Source: Planctomycetota bacterium (lineage in GTDB: Bacteria > Planctomycetota > J058 > JAJDCQ01). From it: a stretch of DNA of 64,000 bases. The notes under the pieces are model-generated. The model searched no databases, was not told the DNA's origin, and worked only from the letters and a program-made list of their open reading frames with translations. Where the stretch lies: the NCBI GenBank assembly GCA_029260755.1, contig JAJDCQ010000213.1:1-64000 (forward strand). Reading direction: 5' to 3'. The position numbers and the translations under genes were made by a program. Shown one piece after another: positions 17,673-26,127 of the stretch; position 1 is the stretch's first letter; every line of letters begins with the position of its first letter.

Positions 17673-18005
17673 TCAGACCGGCAAGAGGTCTATCTTCGCC
17701 GCGAGGATGAAGTCGCTCTCGGTCAGGCCATCGATCTTGTGCGTCCAGATCGTCACCTTCACCGACCCCCACGCGAGGTGGATGTCGGGGTGGTGCCCTT
17801 CGGCCTCGGCGAGCTCGCCGACCCGATTCACGAACGCGAGGGCATCGACGAAGTTCGCGAACGAGAGCGCTCGCTCGAGATGGTGGCCGTCGACGACGGA
17901 CCAGGAGTCGCCCAGCTCCGACCGGAGCCGGGCGAGCTCCTCGCCGGCCAGGGCGGGGACGCCGCCCTGGCACGGGACGCAGGCCTTCTTCGCGAGCTCG
18001 GTCAC
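17673..18005 (-). CDS. phhB: Pterin-4a-carbinolamine dehydratase
   Basis: 110 residues from GTG 18005, which overlaps the stop of the preceding gene as GTGA. The C-terminal half carries the full family signature: EGHHPDI (His71, His72, Pro73), then VTIWTH (His89) and GLTESDF. The enzyme dehydrates 4a-hydroxytetrahydrobiopterin, or a related pterin, for recycling. The N-terminal 20 residues have a Cys pair (CVPC) often seen in bacterial members. No phenylalanine hydroxylase is nearby, so here it may serve another pterin, or act as an accessory cytosolic protein in the lipid operon. Identity is firm, context is odd. Confidence 0.9.
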   Translation of the reverse strand: MTELAKKACVPCQGGVPALAGEELARLRSELGDSWSVVDGHHLERALSFANFVDALAFVNRVGELAEAEGHHPDIHLAWGSVKVTIWTHKIDGLTESDFILAAKIDLLPV

Positions 18006-20935
18006 GCGCTCACTTCGGCGACGCCGTTGACGATGACCGGGACGTCGTCCTGGTTCTTCATCTCGAAGTCGACCGTGGTGAGGCCGTCCTTGGTCTCGCC
18101 GGTCCACGCGCTCGTCGTGAGGACGTTCTTCGGCAGAACCGGCTTCGCGAACCGCACCGCCAGACGCTTCAGACGCGTCGGGTCGCCGTCGCACGCGTTG
18201 CGGATGATCGCCTGCGAGGTGAAGGCCATCGTGCAGAGACCCTGGAGGATCACCGACGGGAAGCCGGCCATCTTGGCGACGTTCTCGTCGACGTGGATCG
18301 GGTTGTTGTCGCCGCTCGCGTCGGCGTAGCGGTAGGACTGATCCTCGGTGACGCTCATCTCGTGGCTGAAGGTGGCCTCGCCGCGGTCGGCCGGCGCGGC
18401 GTCCTTCTTGTCGCCGTCCTTCTTCTTCGCGCCCTTGGTCTTCGCCCGGATGAACATCGCCGAGAGCGCCTCGACCCGGAGCTCGCCGCCGACGTAGATC
18501 TTCTGGCCGATCCGGAGGATCTGACCGCTCGACTTGTCCTCGATCGAGTGGACGAACGCCCGCAGGGTGGCGAGCTCGCCCGGGCGGAGCGGCGCGTGGA
18601 AGCGCATGTCCTGCTCGCCGTGGACGAGGCGGAGGAGGTCGGCGCCGAGCTCCTCCTCGGTCATGACCTTGAAGAGCGCCTCCTTGAGCAGCCGCACCGC
18701 GTAGAGCGGCGGCGCGACGACGTCGGACTCGAGGTAGCGCGGGTTCTCGTCGTTCGACGCGAGGGCGTAGTTGCGTGCGCCCTCGGGGTCGACCCACTGG
18801 GGCGGGCCGCTGAAGCGACGGCCGAGGTAGTCGCGGTTGAGCCCGCCGGCCGCCGCGTCTCCGCTCGCCGCGGCGTCGCCACCGCCGGCGGCCGCCGCGC
18901 CGCCGCCGCTCTCGGCGATCTCGCGGGCCTTCTTCATGTCGAACGCCTGGCCGAAGCGCATCATGTCGCCGAGGTTGCTCGCGGTGATCTTGCCCTCCAT
19001 GAACGCCTTCTCGGCGCGGATCTTTCCGGCGACGACGCCGGCGTAGGTCTCGGCGTCGACCTTGACGGTGCAGGTCGGCGTGCCGGTGAGGCCCTTCTCG
19101 GTCTTGCAGGTACCGTCGGCGATGATCACGGTCCAGTCGTCGGCGCCCTTGATCGCGAACTGAACGTTGGCCGTCCAGCCGGCCGCGCCGCTCGGGACGA
19201 AGACCTCGGGGAGCATGCCGAACGCCGCGTCGATCACGGCGCCGGGACCGGACGGCGCCGCCTTCGCGGCGGGTTTGGCCGGCGCGGCGGCCGCGCCGCC
19301 ACCGGCGGCGGCCTTCTCGGCCTCGGCGAGCGTCTTCGCCTTCTTCATGTCGAACGCCTGGCCGAACTTCATCATGTCGCCCAGGTTGCTCGCCGTGATC
19401 TTGCCCTCCATGAAGGCCTTCTCCGGCTTCGTCTTGCCCATGACCACGTCGGCGTAGGTGGCCGCGTCGACCTTCACCGTGCAGGTGGGCGTGCCCGACT
19501 TGCCGTTCTCGACCCGGCAGGTGCCGTCCTCGACGATGATCGTGTAGTCGTCGGCGCCCTTGATCTCGAACTGGACGTTGGCCTTCCAGCCGGCGGCCCC
19601 GGCCGGGACGAAGACCTCGGGCAGGCGGCCGAACGCCGTCGCGATGATCTCCTTCGGGCCGAGCTCCTTCGGCGCGGCGGCCGCGCCGCCGCCGGCGCCC
19701 GCGGCGGCCTTTTCGGCCTCGGCGAGCGCCTTCGCCTTCTTCATGTCGAACGCCTGGCCGAACTTCATCATGTCGCCGAGGTTGCTCGCCGTGATCTTGC
19801 CCTCCATGAAGGCCTTCTCGGGCTTCGTCTTGCCCATGACCACGTCGGCGTAGGTGGCCGCGTCGACCTTCACCGTGCAGGTGGGCGTGCCGGCCTTGCC
19901 GCTCTCGACCCGGCAGGTGCCGTCCTCGATGACGATCGTCCAGTCGCCGGCGTCCTTGATCTCGAACTGGACGTTGGCCTTCCAGCCGGTCGCCCCGGCC
20001 GGAACGAAGACCTCGGGCAGGCGCTCGAACGCGCGCGCGATGATCTCCTTAGGCCCGAGCTCGACGGGGGCCGCGCCGCCGGCGGCCGCCGCGGGAGCCT
20101 CGTCCCGGCAGATCTCGTCGATCTTCTCGGCGATCTCCTCGGCGCTCCAGACGGCGTTGCCGCCCTTCTTGCTGCCCTCGGTCATCTTCATCTTGTACTC
20201 GAAGAGATGATCGCCGTGGACGCCGAAGATCCGACCGTTGACCTCGTCGGAGAGATGGCTCGCGAGGTAGAGCGCGACCGGGGCGACGTGCTCGGGCGTC
20301 ATCTCGTCGGGCACCATCGCGATGTCGTCCGTCATGCGGGTCTTCGCCATCGGGGCGAGCGCGTTGACGTTGATCCGGTGCTTCGCGAACTCGAGGGCGG
20401 TCACCCGGGTGAACCCGGCGATCCCGGCCTTGGCGGCCCCGTAGTTCGCCTGGCCGAAGTTGCCCATCAGGCCGGCGTAGGAGCTCGTGTTGACGATCTT
20501 GCCGCCGCGGGCCTGCTCGGCCATCCGGGCGGCGGCCGCCTTGGTGCAGAGGTAGGTGCCCTTGAGGTGGACCGCGATGACCGCGTCCCACTGGGCGTCC
20601 TCCATCTTGAGGAGGGTCTTGTCGCGGAGGATGCCCGCGTTGTTGACGAGGATGTCGACGCCCCCGAACGCATCGACGGCCGTCTTCACCAGGTTCGCCG
20701 CGCCCTCGGGGTCGGCGACCGAGTCGTAGCTCGCGACCGCCTCGCCGCCCGCCGCCTTGATCTCGGCGACGACCTGGTCGGCCGGCGCATTGCCGGCGCC
20801 GGAGCCGTCGCGACTGCCGCCGACGTCGTTGACGACGACCTTCGCGCCCTCGGCGGCGAAGAGCAGCGCGTGGGAGCGGCCGAGGCCGTTTCCGGAGCCG
20901 GTGATGATGGCGACCTTGCCGTCGAGAAGACCCAT
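18002..20935 (-). CDS. Multifunctional SDR / triple SCP2 / MaoC hydratase (peroxisomal MFE-2-like)
   Basis: 977 residues; ATG with GGAGGA upstream. Residues 1-280 are a short-chain dehydrogenase (TGSGNGLG at 12-19, NNAG at 98-101, Ser151/152, Tyr165, Lys169), the 3-hydroxyacyl-CoA dehydrogenase part. Three SCP2 sterol/lipid-carrier domains follow (about 294-402, 424-533, 562-671), joined by Ala/Gly linkers. Residues 700-977 are a double hot-dog hydratase with the second half's SGDNNPIH (Asp876, His881). The usual HGLCT is QGLCT here. Eukaryotic MFE-2 has one SCP2 at the C-terminus; the order and triplication here are unusual. It probably performs hydration and dehydrogenation in beta-oxidation of long-chain or sterol-like acyl-CoAs. 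Coupled to the pterin dehydratase by a 4-base overlap. Confidence 0.88.
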   Translation of the reverse strand: MGLLDGKVAIITGSGNGLGRSHALLFAAEGAKVVVNDVGGSRDGSGAGNAPADQVVAEIKAAGGEAVASYDSVADPEGAANLVKTAVDAFGGVDILVNNAGILRDKTLLKMEDAQWDAVIAVHLKGTYLCTKAAAARMAEQARGGKIVNTSSYAGLMGNFGQANYGAAKAGIAGFTRVTALEFAKHRINVNALAPMAKTRMTDDIAMVPDEMTPEHVAPVALYLASHLSDEVNGRIFGVHGDHLFEYKMKMTEGSKKGGNAVWSAEEIAEKIDEICRDEAPAAAAGGAAPVELGPKEIIARAFERLPEVFVPAGATGWKANVQFEIKDAGDWTIVIEDGTCRVESGKAGTPTCTVKVDAATYADVVMGKTKPEKAFMEGKITASNLGDMMKFGQAFDMKKAKALAEAEKAAAGAGGGAAAAPKELGPKEIIATAFGRLPEVFVPAGAAGWKANVQFEIKGADDYTIIVEDGTCRVENGKSGTPTCTVKVDAATYADVVMGKTKPEKAFMEGKITASNLGDMMKFGQAFDMKKAKTLAEAEKAAAGGGAAAAPAKPAAKAAPSGPGAVIDAAFGMLPEVFVPSGAAGWTANVQFAIKGADDWTVIIADGTCKTEKGLTGTPTCTVKVDAETYAGVVAGKIRAEKAFMEGKITASNLGDMMRFGQAFDMKKAREIAESGGGAAAAGGGDAAASGDAAAGGLNRDYLGRRFSGPPQWVDPEGARNYALASNDENPRYLESDVVAPPLYAVRLLKEALFKVMTEEELGADLLRLVHGEQDMRFHAPLRPGELATLRAFVHSIEDKSSGQILRIGQKIYVGGELRVEALSAMFIRAKTKGAKKKDGDKKDAAPADRGEATFSHEMSVTEDQSYRYADASGDNNPIHVDENVAKMAGFPSVILQGLCTMAFTSQAIIRNACDGDPTRLKRLAVRFAKPVLPKNVLTTSAWTGETKDGLTTVDFEMKNQDDVPVIVNGVAEVSA
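18920..20056. repeat. Three in-frame SCP2 gene segments
   Basis: The first and second SCP2 copies are nearly identical at the DNA level over about 160 bases (compare 19340-19500 with 19735-19895, only a few base differences). The third copy (18920-19235) is more diverged. This points to recent duplication or gene conversion. Confidence 0.85.
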
Positions 20936-21013
20936 GGCGTCCTCCGAAATCCGCGCAGACGCGGTGTTCTAGGGGCTGAGCGCCCGTGCCGCGGTGCGGC
21001 AGGCGAGGGGCGA

Positions 21014-21042
21014 ATGCTAAGGGATGGGATCGGACCGATCAA
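21014..21042 (-). promoter_or_regulatory. Sigma70-like promoter for the SDR/SCP2/MaoC gene
   Basis: Read on the minus strand: TTGATC (21042-21037), a 17-base spacer, then TAGCAT (21019-21014). The start site would be near 21007, giving a leader of about 70 bases to the ATG at 20935. Confidence 0.5.
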
Positions 21043-21130
21043 GGTCGGCAGGGACCGTTCGGTTGGCAAACGATCTCCCAGGAATCGCCGCCCCGGTCAC
21101 GCACCTCGGCGCCTCGGCGGGCGAGTCGTC

Positions 21131-21257
21131 GTTCCTGGAACACACGGAAGAGAGCTCACGCAAAGGCGCAAAGACGCAAAGGGTCGTTGCTCCGAGCCGA
21201 GATCTGGATCCGGCGGAGCTCCTTTGCGCCATTGCGCCTTTGCGTGAGATTCGTCGT
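21131..21257. repeat. Intergenic repeat module, CGCAAAG type, second copy
   Basis: Begins with GTTCCTGGAAC (21131-21141), then AGAGAGCTCACGCAAAGGCG and the same centre as 529-632. It ends with CTTTGCGTGAGATTCG and a decayed palindrome (GTTCCTGGAGC). It lies just after the end of the RAMP operon (21295), and the gap 20936-21294 holds only this module and the promoter. Confidence 0.8.
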
Positions 21258-21294
21258 TCCTGGAGCGTCGGCTCGGAGAGGGCTCGGCGAGTGG

Positions 21295-21882
21295 CTACCG
21301 CGGGCCGCCGAAGCCACCGCCGGGCGGTCCATCGGTGCCGAAGGCGCCGGCCTTGCCGCCGCGTCCGCCGCCGGGGCCACCCCGGCCGCCCGGTCCGCCG
21401 CGGCCGCCGCCGGGTCCGCCGCGGCCTCCGAAGCCGCCGCCCCGACCGCCGCCGTCGCGGCCGCCGCGGCCTCCGCCGTCGCGACCGCCGGGCCGTCCCC
21501 GGCCGCCGTCGCGCCCGCCGCGATCCTCGAGCTTCGGCCGGATCCGCTGACGGAAGAACGGGAGCACCTTCAGCGTCGCCGACAGGATCGGGATCGCGTC
21601 CTCGGCGTCGGGGAAGCCGGCCGCGACGATCGTCTCACGCAGCCGCGCTCCGCGTCGATCGGCGTCGGCGCCGAGCCCCGGCCCGGAGCGACGGGACAGA
21701 CGGTCGAGCACCTCGCGCAGGATCGATCCGTCGCCCGCCTCCCGGAGCGCGCCGAGCACGCCGCGAAGATCGCCCTCGAGGTCGAGCCCGGTCTCGGCGA
21801 GCTTGACCGCGAGCTCCTTCGCCGCGACCGCGCACGCCTCCTGGCGCCGCCGCGTCGCCTCGTTCGCCCTCGCCCGATTCAC
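21295..21882 (-). CDS. Small helical protein with RGG-rich tail, last gene of RAMP operon
   Basis: 195 residues from GTG 21882, whose GTGA overlaps the stop of the preceding RAMP gene. Residues 1-120 are predicted helical and charged, with no recognised family; size and place fit a type III small subunit (Cas11-like), but no diagnostic motif is seen. Residues 121-195 consist almost only of Gly, Arg, Pro and Asp, with many GGR and RGG units, ending in a Phe/Gly/Pro stretch. RGG boxes bind RNA and can drive condensation, so an RNA-handling role is inferred. The tail DNA is a run of CCGCCGCGGCC-like units that may be unstable. A longer upstream reading frame exists but is the shadow of the overlapping gene. 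Confidence 0.7.
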   Translation of the reverse strand: MNRARANEATRRRQEACAVAAKELAVKLAETGLDLEGDLRGVLGALREAGDGSILREVLDRLSRRSGPGLGADADRRGARLRETIVAAGFPDAEDAIPILSATLKVLPFFRQRIRPKLEDRGGRDGGRGRPGGRDGGGRGGRDGGGRGGGFGGRGGPGGGRGGPGGRGGPGGGRGGKAGAFGTDGPPGGGFGGPR

Positions 21883-23186
21883 CACGTCGACGGCCTCCTC
21901 GCCGCGGCCACCGTCCGGACCTCGGCGAGGCCGTCGCGGTGGGAGGCGTCCCAGCCCTCGTAAGCGGATCGGGCGCGATCGATGAGCGCGCCGAGGCCCT
22001 CGTCGTCGAGCGGCTCGGCCGGCGACCCGACCGTCGCCGCGCCCGCGATCGCGATGTACTCGAGCTCGACGGCGAGGCGTCCGAGCCCGTGCGCCCGGCG
22101 TCCGCCGAGCGTCAAGCCCCGGACCTCGTCGATCCCCAGCGCCAGGACGATCGCGCCGAGCTCGGCGCGGGTGACGTCCTCGACCCAGACGCTCGCCGTC
22201 AGCCCCGTTCCCTCGGGCAACGCGTCGGTTCGCTCGGCGCCCGGCGGCGGCGGGCCTCGATGCCCCCCCGAGGGCGGAGGAGCGAGAATGTTCGTCGGCG
22301 CCGACGGCAGCGGTCCCTCGGCCCCGATCGGGACCCGGCGTCCGTGGAGCTCGCCGACGGTCACCTCGACATCGTGGGCGCCCGGCGGCCCCCCGCGGCC
22401 CGGCGGTCCACCGCGGCCCGGCGGTCCACCGCGCCCGCCGGGCAGCGCGCGCGCGTGCAGGCGATGTCCGGCGCGGTGCAGGTGTGGGCGCTGCGGCTCG
22501 GGCGTCAGCGGCGCGGTCGTCGATCGCTGCGGCAGGTCGACGATGAGCGCGTCGGAGAACGAGATCCGCCCCCGCCAGCCCGGCGCTCCGAAGAGGCCGC
22601 ACGCCGGACAGAATCGGGGCGAGCCCGGACCGCGCGCGATCGGACGGATCTCGGGGCACGGATCGATCGCGTTCGTCTCGCCGTGGTCGAGCTTCACGAG
22701 CGCCCTACCTCGGCCGTCGATCCGGAGGCGCTCGATGGCCGCCCTGGGGATGCGACTCGCGCTCTGGTTGCGGCCATCGAACGGGACGCCGCGCTGACTC
22801 CGGCCAGCCGAGAGGACGCGGAGGCAGCTCTTGGTGATCGCCTCGAAGACGCCGCGGACCGCGCCCCGAAGGGCCGAGCCGGGGATGATCGGCTGCCCCT
22901 CCGAGCGGGCGTGCGCGCGGATGACCGGGCCGCGCTCGTAGCCGGCGTCGTCGGCGCGGATGAACGCGCCGGATCCGGCGTGGATCGGGCTGCGCGCCGT
23001 CAGGCGCAGACCGAGGCGCGCGGTGATCCGGTCGTTCGTCGGAACGTCGTGCCGCGCGCGCTTGTCCCAGCGCCGGAGCGCGCCGCCCGCAGGCATCGAG
23101 ATGAACTCGTACGGATGGGCCCGGCGCTCCTCGGGCGAGCTCGGATCGCTCCGGCGATCGGCGCGGAGCTTCGCGGGGTCACGCAT
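21879..23186 (-). CDS. RAMP protein, Cas7/Csm3-like, with proline/glycine-arginine insert
   Basis: 435 residues from ATG 23186, overlapping the preceding stop by eight bases. Cas7-type RAMP signatures: SPIHAGSG (66-73), PIIPGSALRG (99-108), a Cys cluster with FCPACGLFG then GRISFSDA (192-213), and the C-terminal glycine-rich loop LTLGGRRAHGLGRLAVE (359-375). The residue that lines up with the RNA-cleaving Asp of Csm3 (before the PV of GPVIR) is not acidic here, so this subunit may not cut. Residues 245-320 hold a low-complexity insert with GGRGGPP repeats. Such proteins form the crRNA-binding backbone of type III effectors. It is one of three Cas7-like genes in a row. Confidence 0.8.
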   Translation of the reverse strand: MRDPAKLRADRRSDPSSPEERRAHPYEFISMPAGGALRRWDKRARHDVPTNDRITARLGLRLTARSPIHAGSGAFIRADDAGYERGPVIRAHARSEGQPIIPGSALRGAVRGVFEAITKSCLRVLSAGRSQRGVPFDGRNQSASRIPRAAIERLRIDGRGRALVKLDHGETNAIDPCPEIRPIARGPGSPRFCPACGLFGAPGWRGRISFSDALIVDLPQRSTTAPLTPEPQRPHLHRAGHRLHARALPGGRGGPPGRGGPPGRGGPPGAHDVEVTVGELHGRRVPIGAEGPLPSAPTNILAPPPSGGHRGPPPPGAERTDALPEGTGLTASVWVEDVTRAELGAIVLALGIDEVRGLTLGGRRAHGLGRLAVELEYIAIAGAATVGSPAEPLDDEGLGALIDRARSAYEGWDASHRDGLAEVRTVAAARRPSTW

Positions 23187-24579
23187 CCGCGCCTCCGGTC
23201 GGCGGCCCGTCCGCGTCCCCGCCACCGGCATCGGGGCTCGGGGCCGCATCGCCGCTCGGTGCGTCGCCGCTCGGCGCCTCGCCGCCGGGCGCATCGGCGG
23301 CCGGCCGCGGGTCGGCCGGCGGAGCGTCGCCCCCCGACGCGTCGGGGGCCGCGGCGTCGGCGGCGGGCGCGTCGCTCGCCGCGGGAGCATCGGAGGAGGT
23401 CGCCTCGGCCGCGCCGGTCTCGCCGGTGGCGGTCTCGCCGTCGCGCGGCTTGCGCTTGCGCCGGCGCTTCTTCTTCTTCGCCGCGTCGCCGTCCCCCTCG
23501 CCGCCGTGTCCTCCACGGTCGGGCCTCGGCGCCGAGACCCTGTCGGTCCGCGTCCGGGGGTGCGCCCGCGGCGACTCGAGCAGGCTCCGCCACGGCCCCT
23601 CGATGCAGGCGTTGATGAGCTGGACGACGGCCGCTCCGGTGAACACCTGACGGCGCCGGCCCCACTCGCGGTAGTCTCCGTAGAGCTCGGGCGGGGCGGC
23701 GACGGTCGCCACGTCGCTCGCTCGGCGGCGCGCGTCGCGAATCCGCTCGGCGGCGAGCGACTCGACGCCGTGGAGGTCGGCGCCTGCCGACGCCCCGTCA
23801 TCGGAGGTCGCGTCGCCGGCGTCGGACTCCGCCGCGGCTCCCGCGGCGACCGGCTTGCGTCGGCGAACCTCGGTCGGCGACTCGGCGAAGCTGTCGACGA
23901 TCAGCTCGCGGTACGAGACGCCGAACCGGCCGAGCCCTCGCGCGCCGCCGCTGCCGAGGGTGACGAAGCCCTCGTCGAGGTCGCGCAGGACCAGACCGAG
24001 CATCGCAATGGTCCAGAGGGGGAAGTCCCGCAGGACCACCTCGGCGGCGTACGCGCCGCCGGAGGCGACCTCGTAATCGAACGGGCCGAACGCCGCCGAG
24101 CCGAGGACGCGGTCGAGCGCCATCTGGCTCCGGACCTCGCTCCGCGGCGGCGCCGGGTCGGGTCCCGACGCGTCCCACTCGCCGGGCATCGCGTCGCAGA
24201 AGCTGACCCGGCCCGCGAGCGACGTCGAGCCGAACAGACGGCACGCGTAGCAGCTCCGGCGATAGGCGTCGAAGCCGTCGGCCTCGTTGCCGATCGACCA
24301 GCAGCTCGCCCGGTCGCGGCTCCGCTCGGGGAACGGGTCGCAGGCGGGCAGCCCGACCGATCGGAGCAGCCGCTCGCACCGGACGCGGACGGCGCCCTTG
24401 AGCGTTCCGCCGGGCACGTAGACCGACTCGGTCCCGCCGAGCGGGTCGAACGTCCGGGCGCAGCTCACGTCCGGCAGCTCGGCCGGGCCCGTCCCCGCCG
24501 GACCGCTCCGGACGAGGAACGGCCCGCGGCTCACGAGCACGAAGCGCAGCCGGGCCTGATTGTAGAGCGATCGAAACAC
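23179..24579 (-). CDS. RAMP protein, Cas7/Csm3-like, with basic patch and long disordered tail
   Basis: 466 residues from GTG 24579. RAMP core at 8-230: LVSRGPFLVRSG, VPGGTLKGAVR (55-65), CYACRLFG (110-117) with GRVSFCDA, and the glycine-rich loop GFVTLGSGGARGLGRFGV (204-221). Asp37 stands where Csm3 has its catalytic Asp. A helical segment follows (about 268-340, including VFTGAAVVQLINACIEGPW), then a basic cluster KKKKRRRKRKPRD (368-380), then about 85 residues rich in Ala, Asp, Pro, Gly and Ser without predicted structure. The tail is foreign to known Cas7 proteins and has the same plan as the tail of the protein encoded at 26128. Probable backbone subunit; the tail may bind nucleic acid or self-associate. 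Confidence 0.8.
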   Translation of the reverse strand: MFRSLYNQARLRFVLVSRGPFLVRSGPAGTGPAELPDVSCARTFDPLGGTESVYVPGGTLKGAVRVRCERLLRSVGLPACDPFPERSRDRASCWSIGNEADGFDAYRRSCYACRLFGSTSLAGRVSFCDAMPGEWDASGPDPAPPRSEVRSQMALDRVLGSAAFGPFDYEVASGGAYAAEVVLRDFPLWTIAMLGLVLRDLDEGFVTLGSGGARGLGRFGVSYRELIVDSFAESPTEVRRRKPVAAGAAAESDAGDATSDDGASAGADLHGVESLAAERIRDARRRASDVATVAAPPELYGDYREWGRRRQVFTGAAVVQLINACIEGPWRSLLESPRAHPRTRTDRVSAPRPDRGGHGGEGDGDAAKKKKRRRKRKPRDGETATGETGAAEATSSDAPAASDAPAADAAAPDASGGDAPPADPRPAADAPGGEAPSGDAPSGDAAPSPDAGGGDADGPPTGGADA

Positions 24580-24604
24580 GTCTCTGTATCCTCGCGTCGC
24601 GGGA

Positions 24605-26116
24605 TCAGGCGAGCGGATCGCCGCGACGCCGACTTTCGATGAAGGTCTCGAGCGCCTCGCGCCAGCGCTCGAGGCGGACGCGGACGTCGTCCGGAGTGTC
24701 GCCGAACGGTCGCGCCCGGGCGGCGGCCGCGGCGGCCGCCTCCTCGTCGCTCTCGTCGGGCTCGCCCGCGTCGCCGCCCTCGAGCAGCTCGCCGCCCTCG
24801 CCGAGACTCTGCGTCTCGACGAGGAGCGTCTGCTCGTCACCCCACACGGCGCCGGCCTCGAGCGCCTTCTTGTAGAATATCTTCCAGTCCTTGCGCTGCT
24901 CGGTGAGGAAGCCTTCCTCGATGAGGCGAGCGCGGGTCCAGCCAGCGGCGGCCATGAACTGCGGAATGACGGAGTGATTCGGCTGCCCCTCGCCGACCCG
25001 CCTGGTCGCCTCGACGACCGCCTCGCGGAGGGCGACGTAGGCGGGGTGGAGCGCGGCCGGCTCGTCGTCGGCCGGGTCGGCGGGCGCGGGGCTCGCCATG
25101 ATCGATCCGCCGGGCACCGGATCCTCGCCGTCGCCGCCGTCTCCATCATCGCCGGGCGCGTCGCCCGCGTCGGGGTCGGAGTCGGTCGCGTCGTCGCCCG
25201 GATCGGACGCCGGCGCCCCGTCGTCGCCAGGGTCCGACGGCGCCTCGGCGTCGAGCTCGTCGTCGGCGGCGTCCGGGGCGGCGCCGAAGCGCGCCCGGAA
25301 CGAGGGCATGCCGGCGACCTCGCCCGGGCGACCGAGGAGCAGGTCGAGGGCGTCGGCGTCGCGCGCGCCCTCGATCACGACCCGCACGCGACCGAGGCCA
25401 CGCCCGGCGAGGCCGCCGAGGGTGAGGTAACCCTCGTCGAGCTGGCGGAGGCAGGCGACGATCAGGCCGACCTCCCACGGGCGCGGGTTCGAGACGGTGA
25501 TCGCGAAGCCGAAGGTGCTGCCAGGCGGCGCGACCTCGAAGTCGTCCTGCGTCCACGTGAGCGCTGCGGTCTGTCGATCACGCGAGACCGGGCGGCACAC
25601 CCGGACGGCCGTGCGAGCCGAGCCGAGCGGCTCGAGATCGGCGAACCGCGCGCGCCCGCGCATCCACGGCGAGCCGAACAGGTGGCAGGTCGCGCAGCTC
25701 CGTCCGAGCACCTCGCGGGCGATCGCGACCCGATCCTCGCCCAGGCTGCGGACGAGATGCGCTCGGCCACGCGCGTCGAGGCACGGCCGCTCGACCGGGT
25801 CACAGGCGTCGATGCCGCCCGCGAGGCCGGCGCCGAGGAGGAGCGCCTCGACCGTCGCCCGCACCGTCCCCTTGAGGGTCGAGCCGGGGATGATCGGTCG
25901 GCCGAGCCGGTCGCGAAGCACCGGCCGATCGCTCGGCGCGAACGAGTCGACGTCGGCGCCGACCCCGATGTGCAGCGCCGAGCGAGCGATGATGCGTCCT
26001 TCGATGAGGACGCTCCGGTCGAGCCGCTCGAGGTGATCGGGCGCCTGACCGGCGTCATCGCGCCAGCCGGGGATGAGGGCGACGCCCGCGCGGGGCGGGC
26101 CGAGCTGGGTGGTCAT
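24605..26116 (-). CDS. RAMP protein, Cas7/Csm3-like, fused by acidic linker to a helical domain
   Basis: 503 residues from ATG 26116 (GAGGAA upstream). The N-terminal half is the most canonical Csm3-like protein in the locus: LHIGVGAD (48-55), RPIIPGSTLKGTVR (73-86), CATCHLFG (141-148) with GRARFADLEP, and LTLGGLAGRGLGRVRV (231-246). Asp63, before RPVLRD, fits the catalytic Asp of Csm3. Residues 285-350 are an extremely acidic Asp/Gly linker. Residues 357-503 form a helical domain (HPAYVALREAV, DWKIFYKKALEAG, RLERWREALETFI) that could be a fused Cas11-type small subunit. A Cas7-Cas11-like fusion recalls type III-D2/III-E effectors. The RAMP identity is strong; the Cas11 assignment is tentative. 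Confidence 0.82.
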   Translation of the reverse strand: MTTQLGPPRAGVALIPGWRDDAGQAPDHLERLDRSVLIEGRIIARSALHIGVGADVDSFAPSDRPVLRDRLGRPIIPGSTLKGTVRATVEALLLGAGLAGGIDACDPVERPCLDARGRAHLVRSLGEDRVAIAREVLGRSCATCHLFGSPWMRGRARFADLEPLGSARTAVRVCRPVSRDRQTAALTWTQDDFEVAPPGSTFGFAITVSNPRPWEVGLIVACLRQLDEGYLTLGGLAGRGLGRVRVVIEGARDADALDLLLGRPGEVAGMPSFRARFGAAPDAADDELDAEAPSDPGDDGAPASDPGDDATDSDPDAGDAPGDDGDGGDGEDPVPGGSIMASPAPADPADDEPAALHPAYVALREAVVEATRRVGEGQPNHSVIPQFMAAAGWTRARLIEEGFLTEQRKDWKIFYKKALEAGAVWGDEQTLLVETQSLGEGGELLEGGDAGEPDESDEEAAAAAAARARPFGDTPDDVRVRLERWREALETFIESRRRGDPLA

Positions 26117-26127
26117 CGGTCGTTCCT

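Noticed and set aside
18006..18797. Longer pterin-dehydratase reading frame starting at 18797
   Set aside because: The added part is an Arg-rich shadow of the MaoC domain. GTG 18005 overlaps the upstream stop and begins the family-like sequence.
21883..22659. Longer frame upstream of the RGG protein
   Set aside because: It reads through the overlapping RAMP gene as Arg/Ala/Pro-rich shadow sequence. GTG 21882 is coupled to the RAMP stop.
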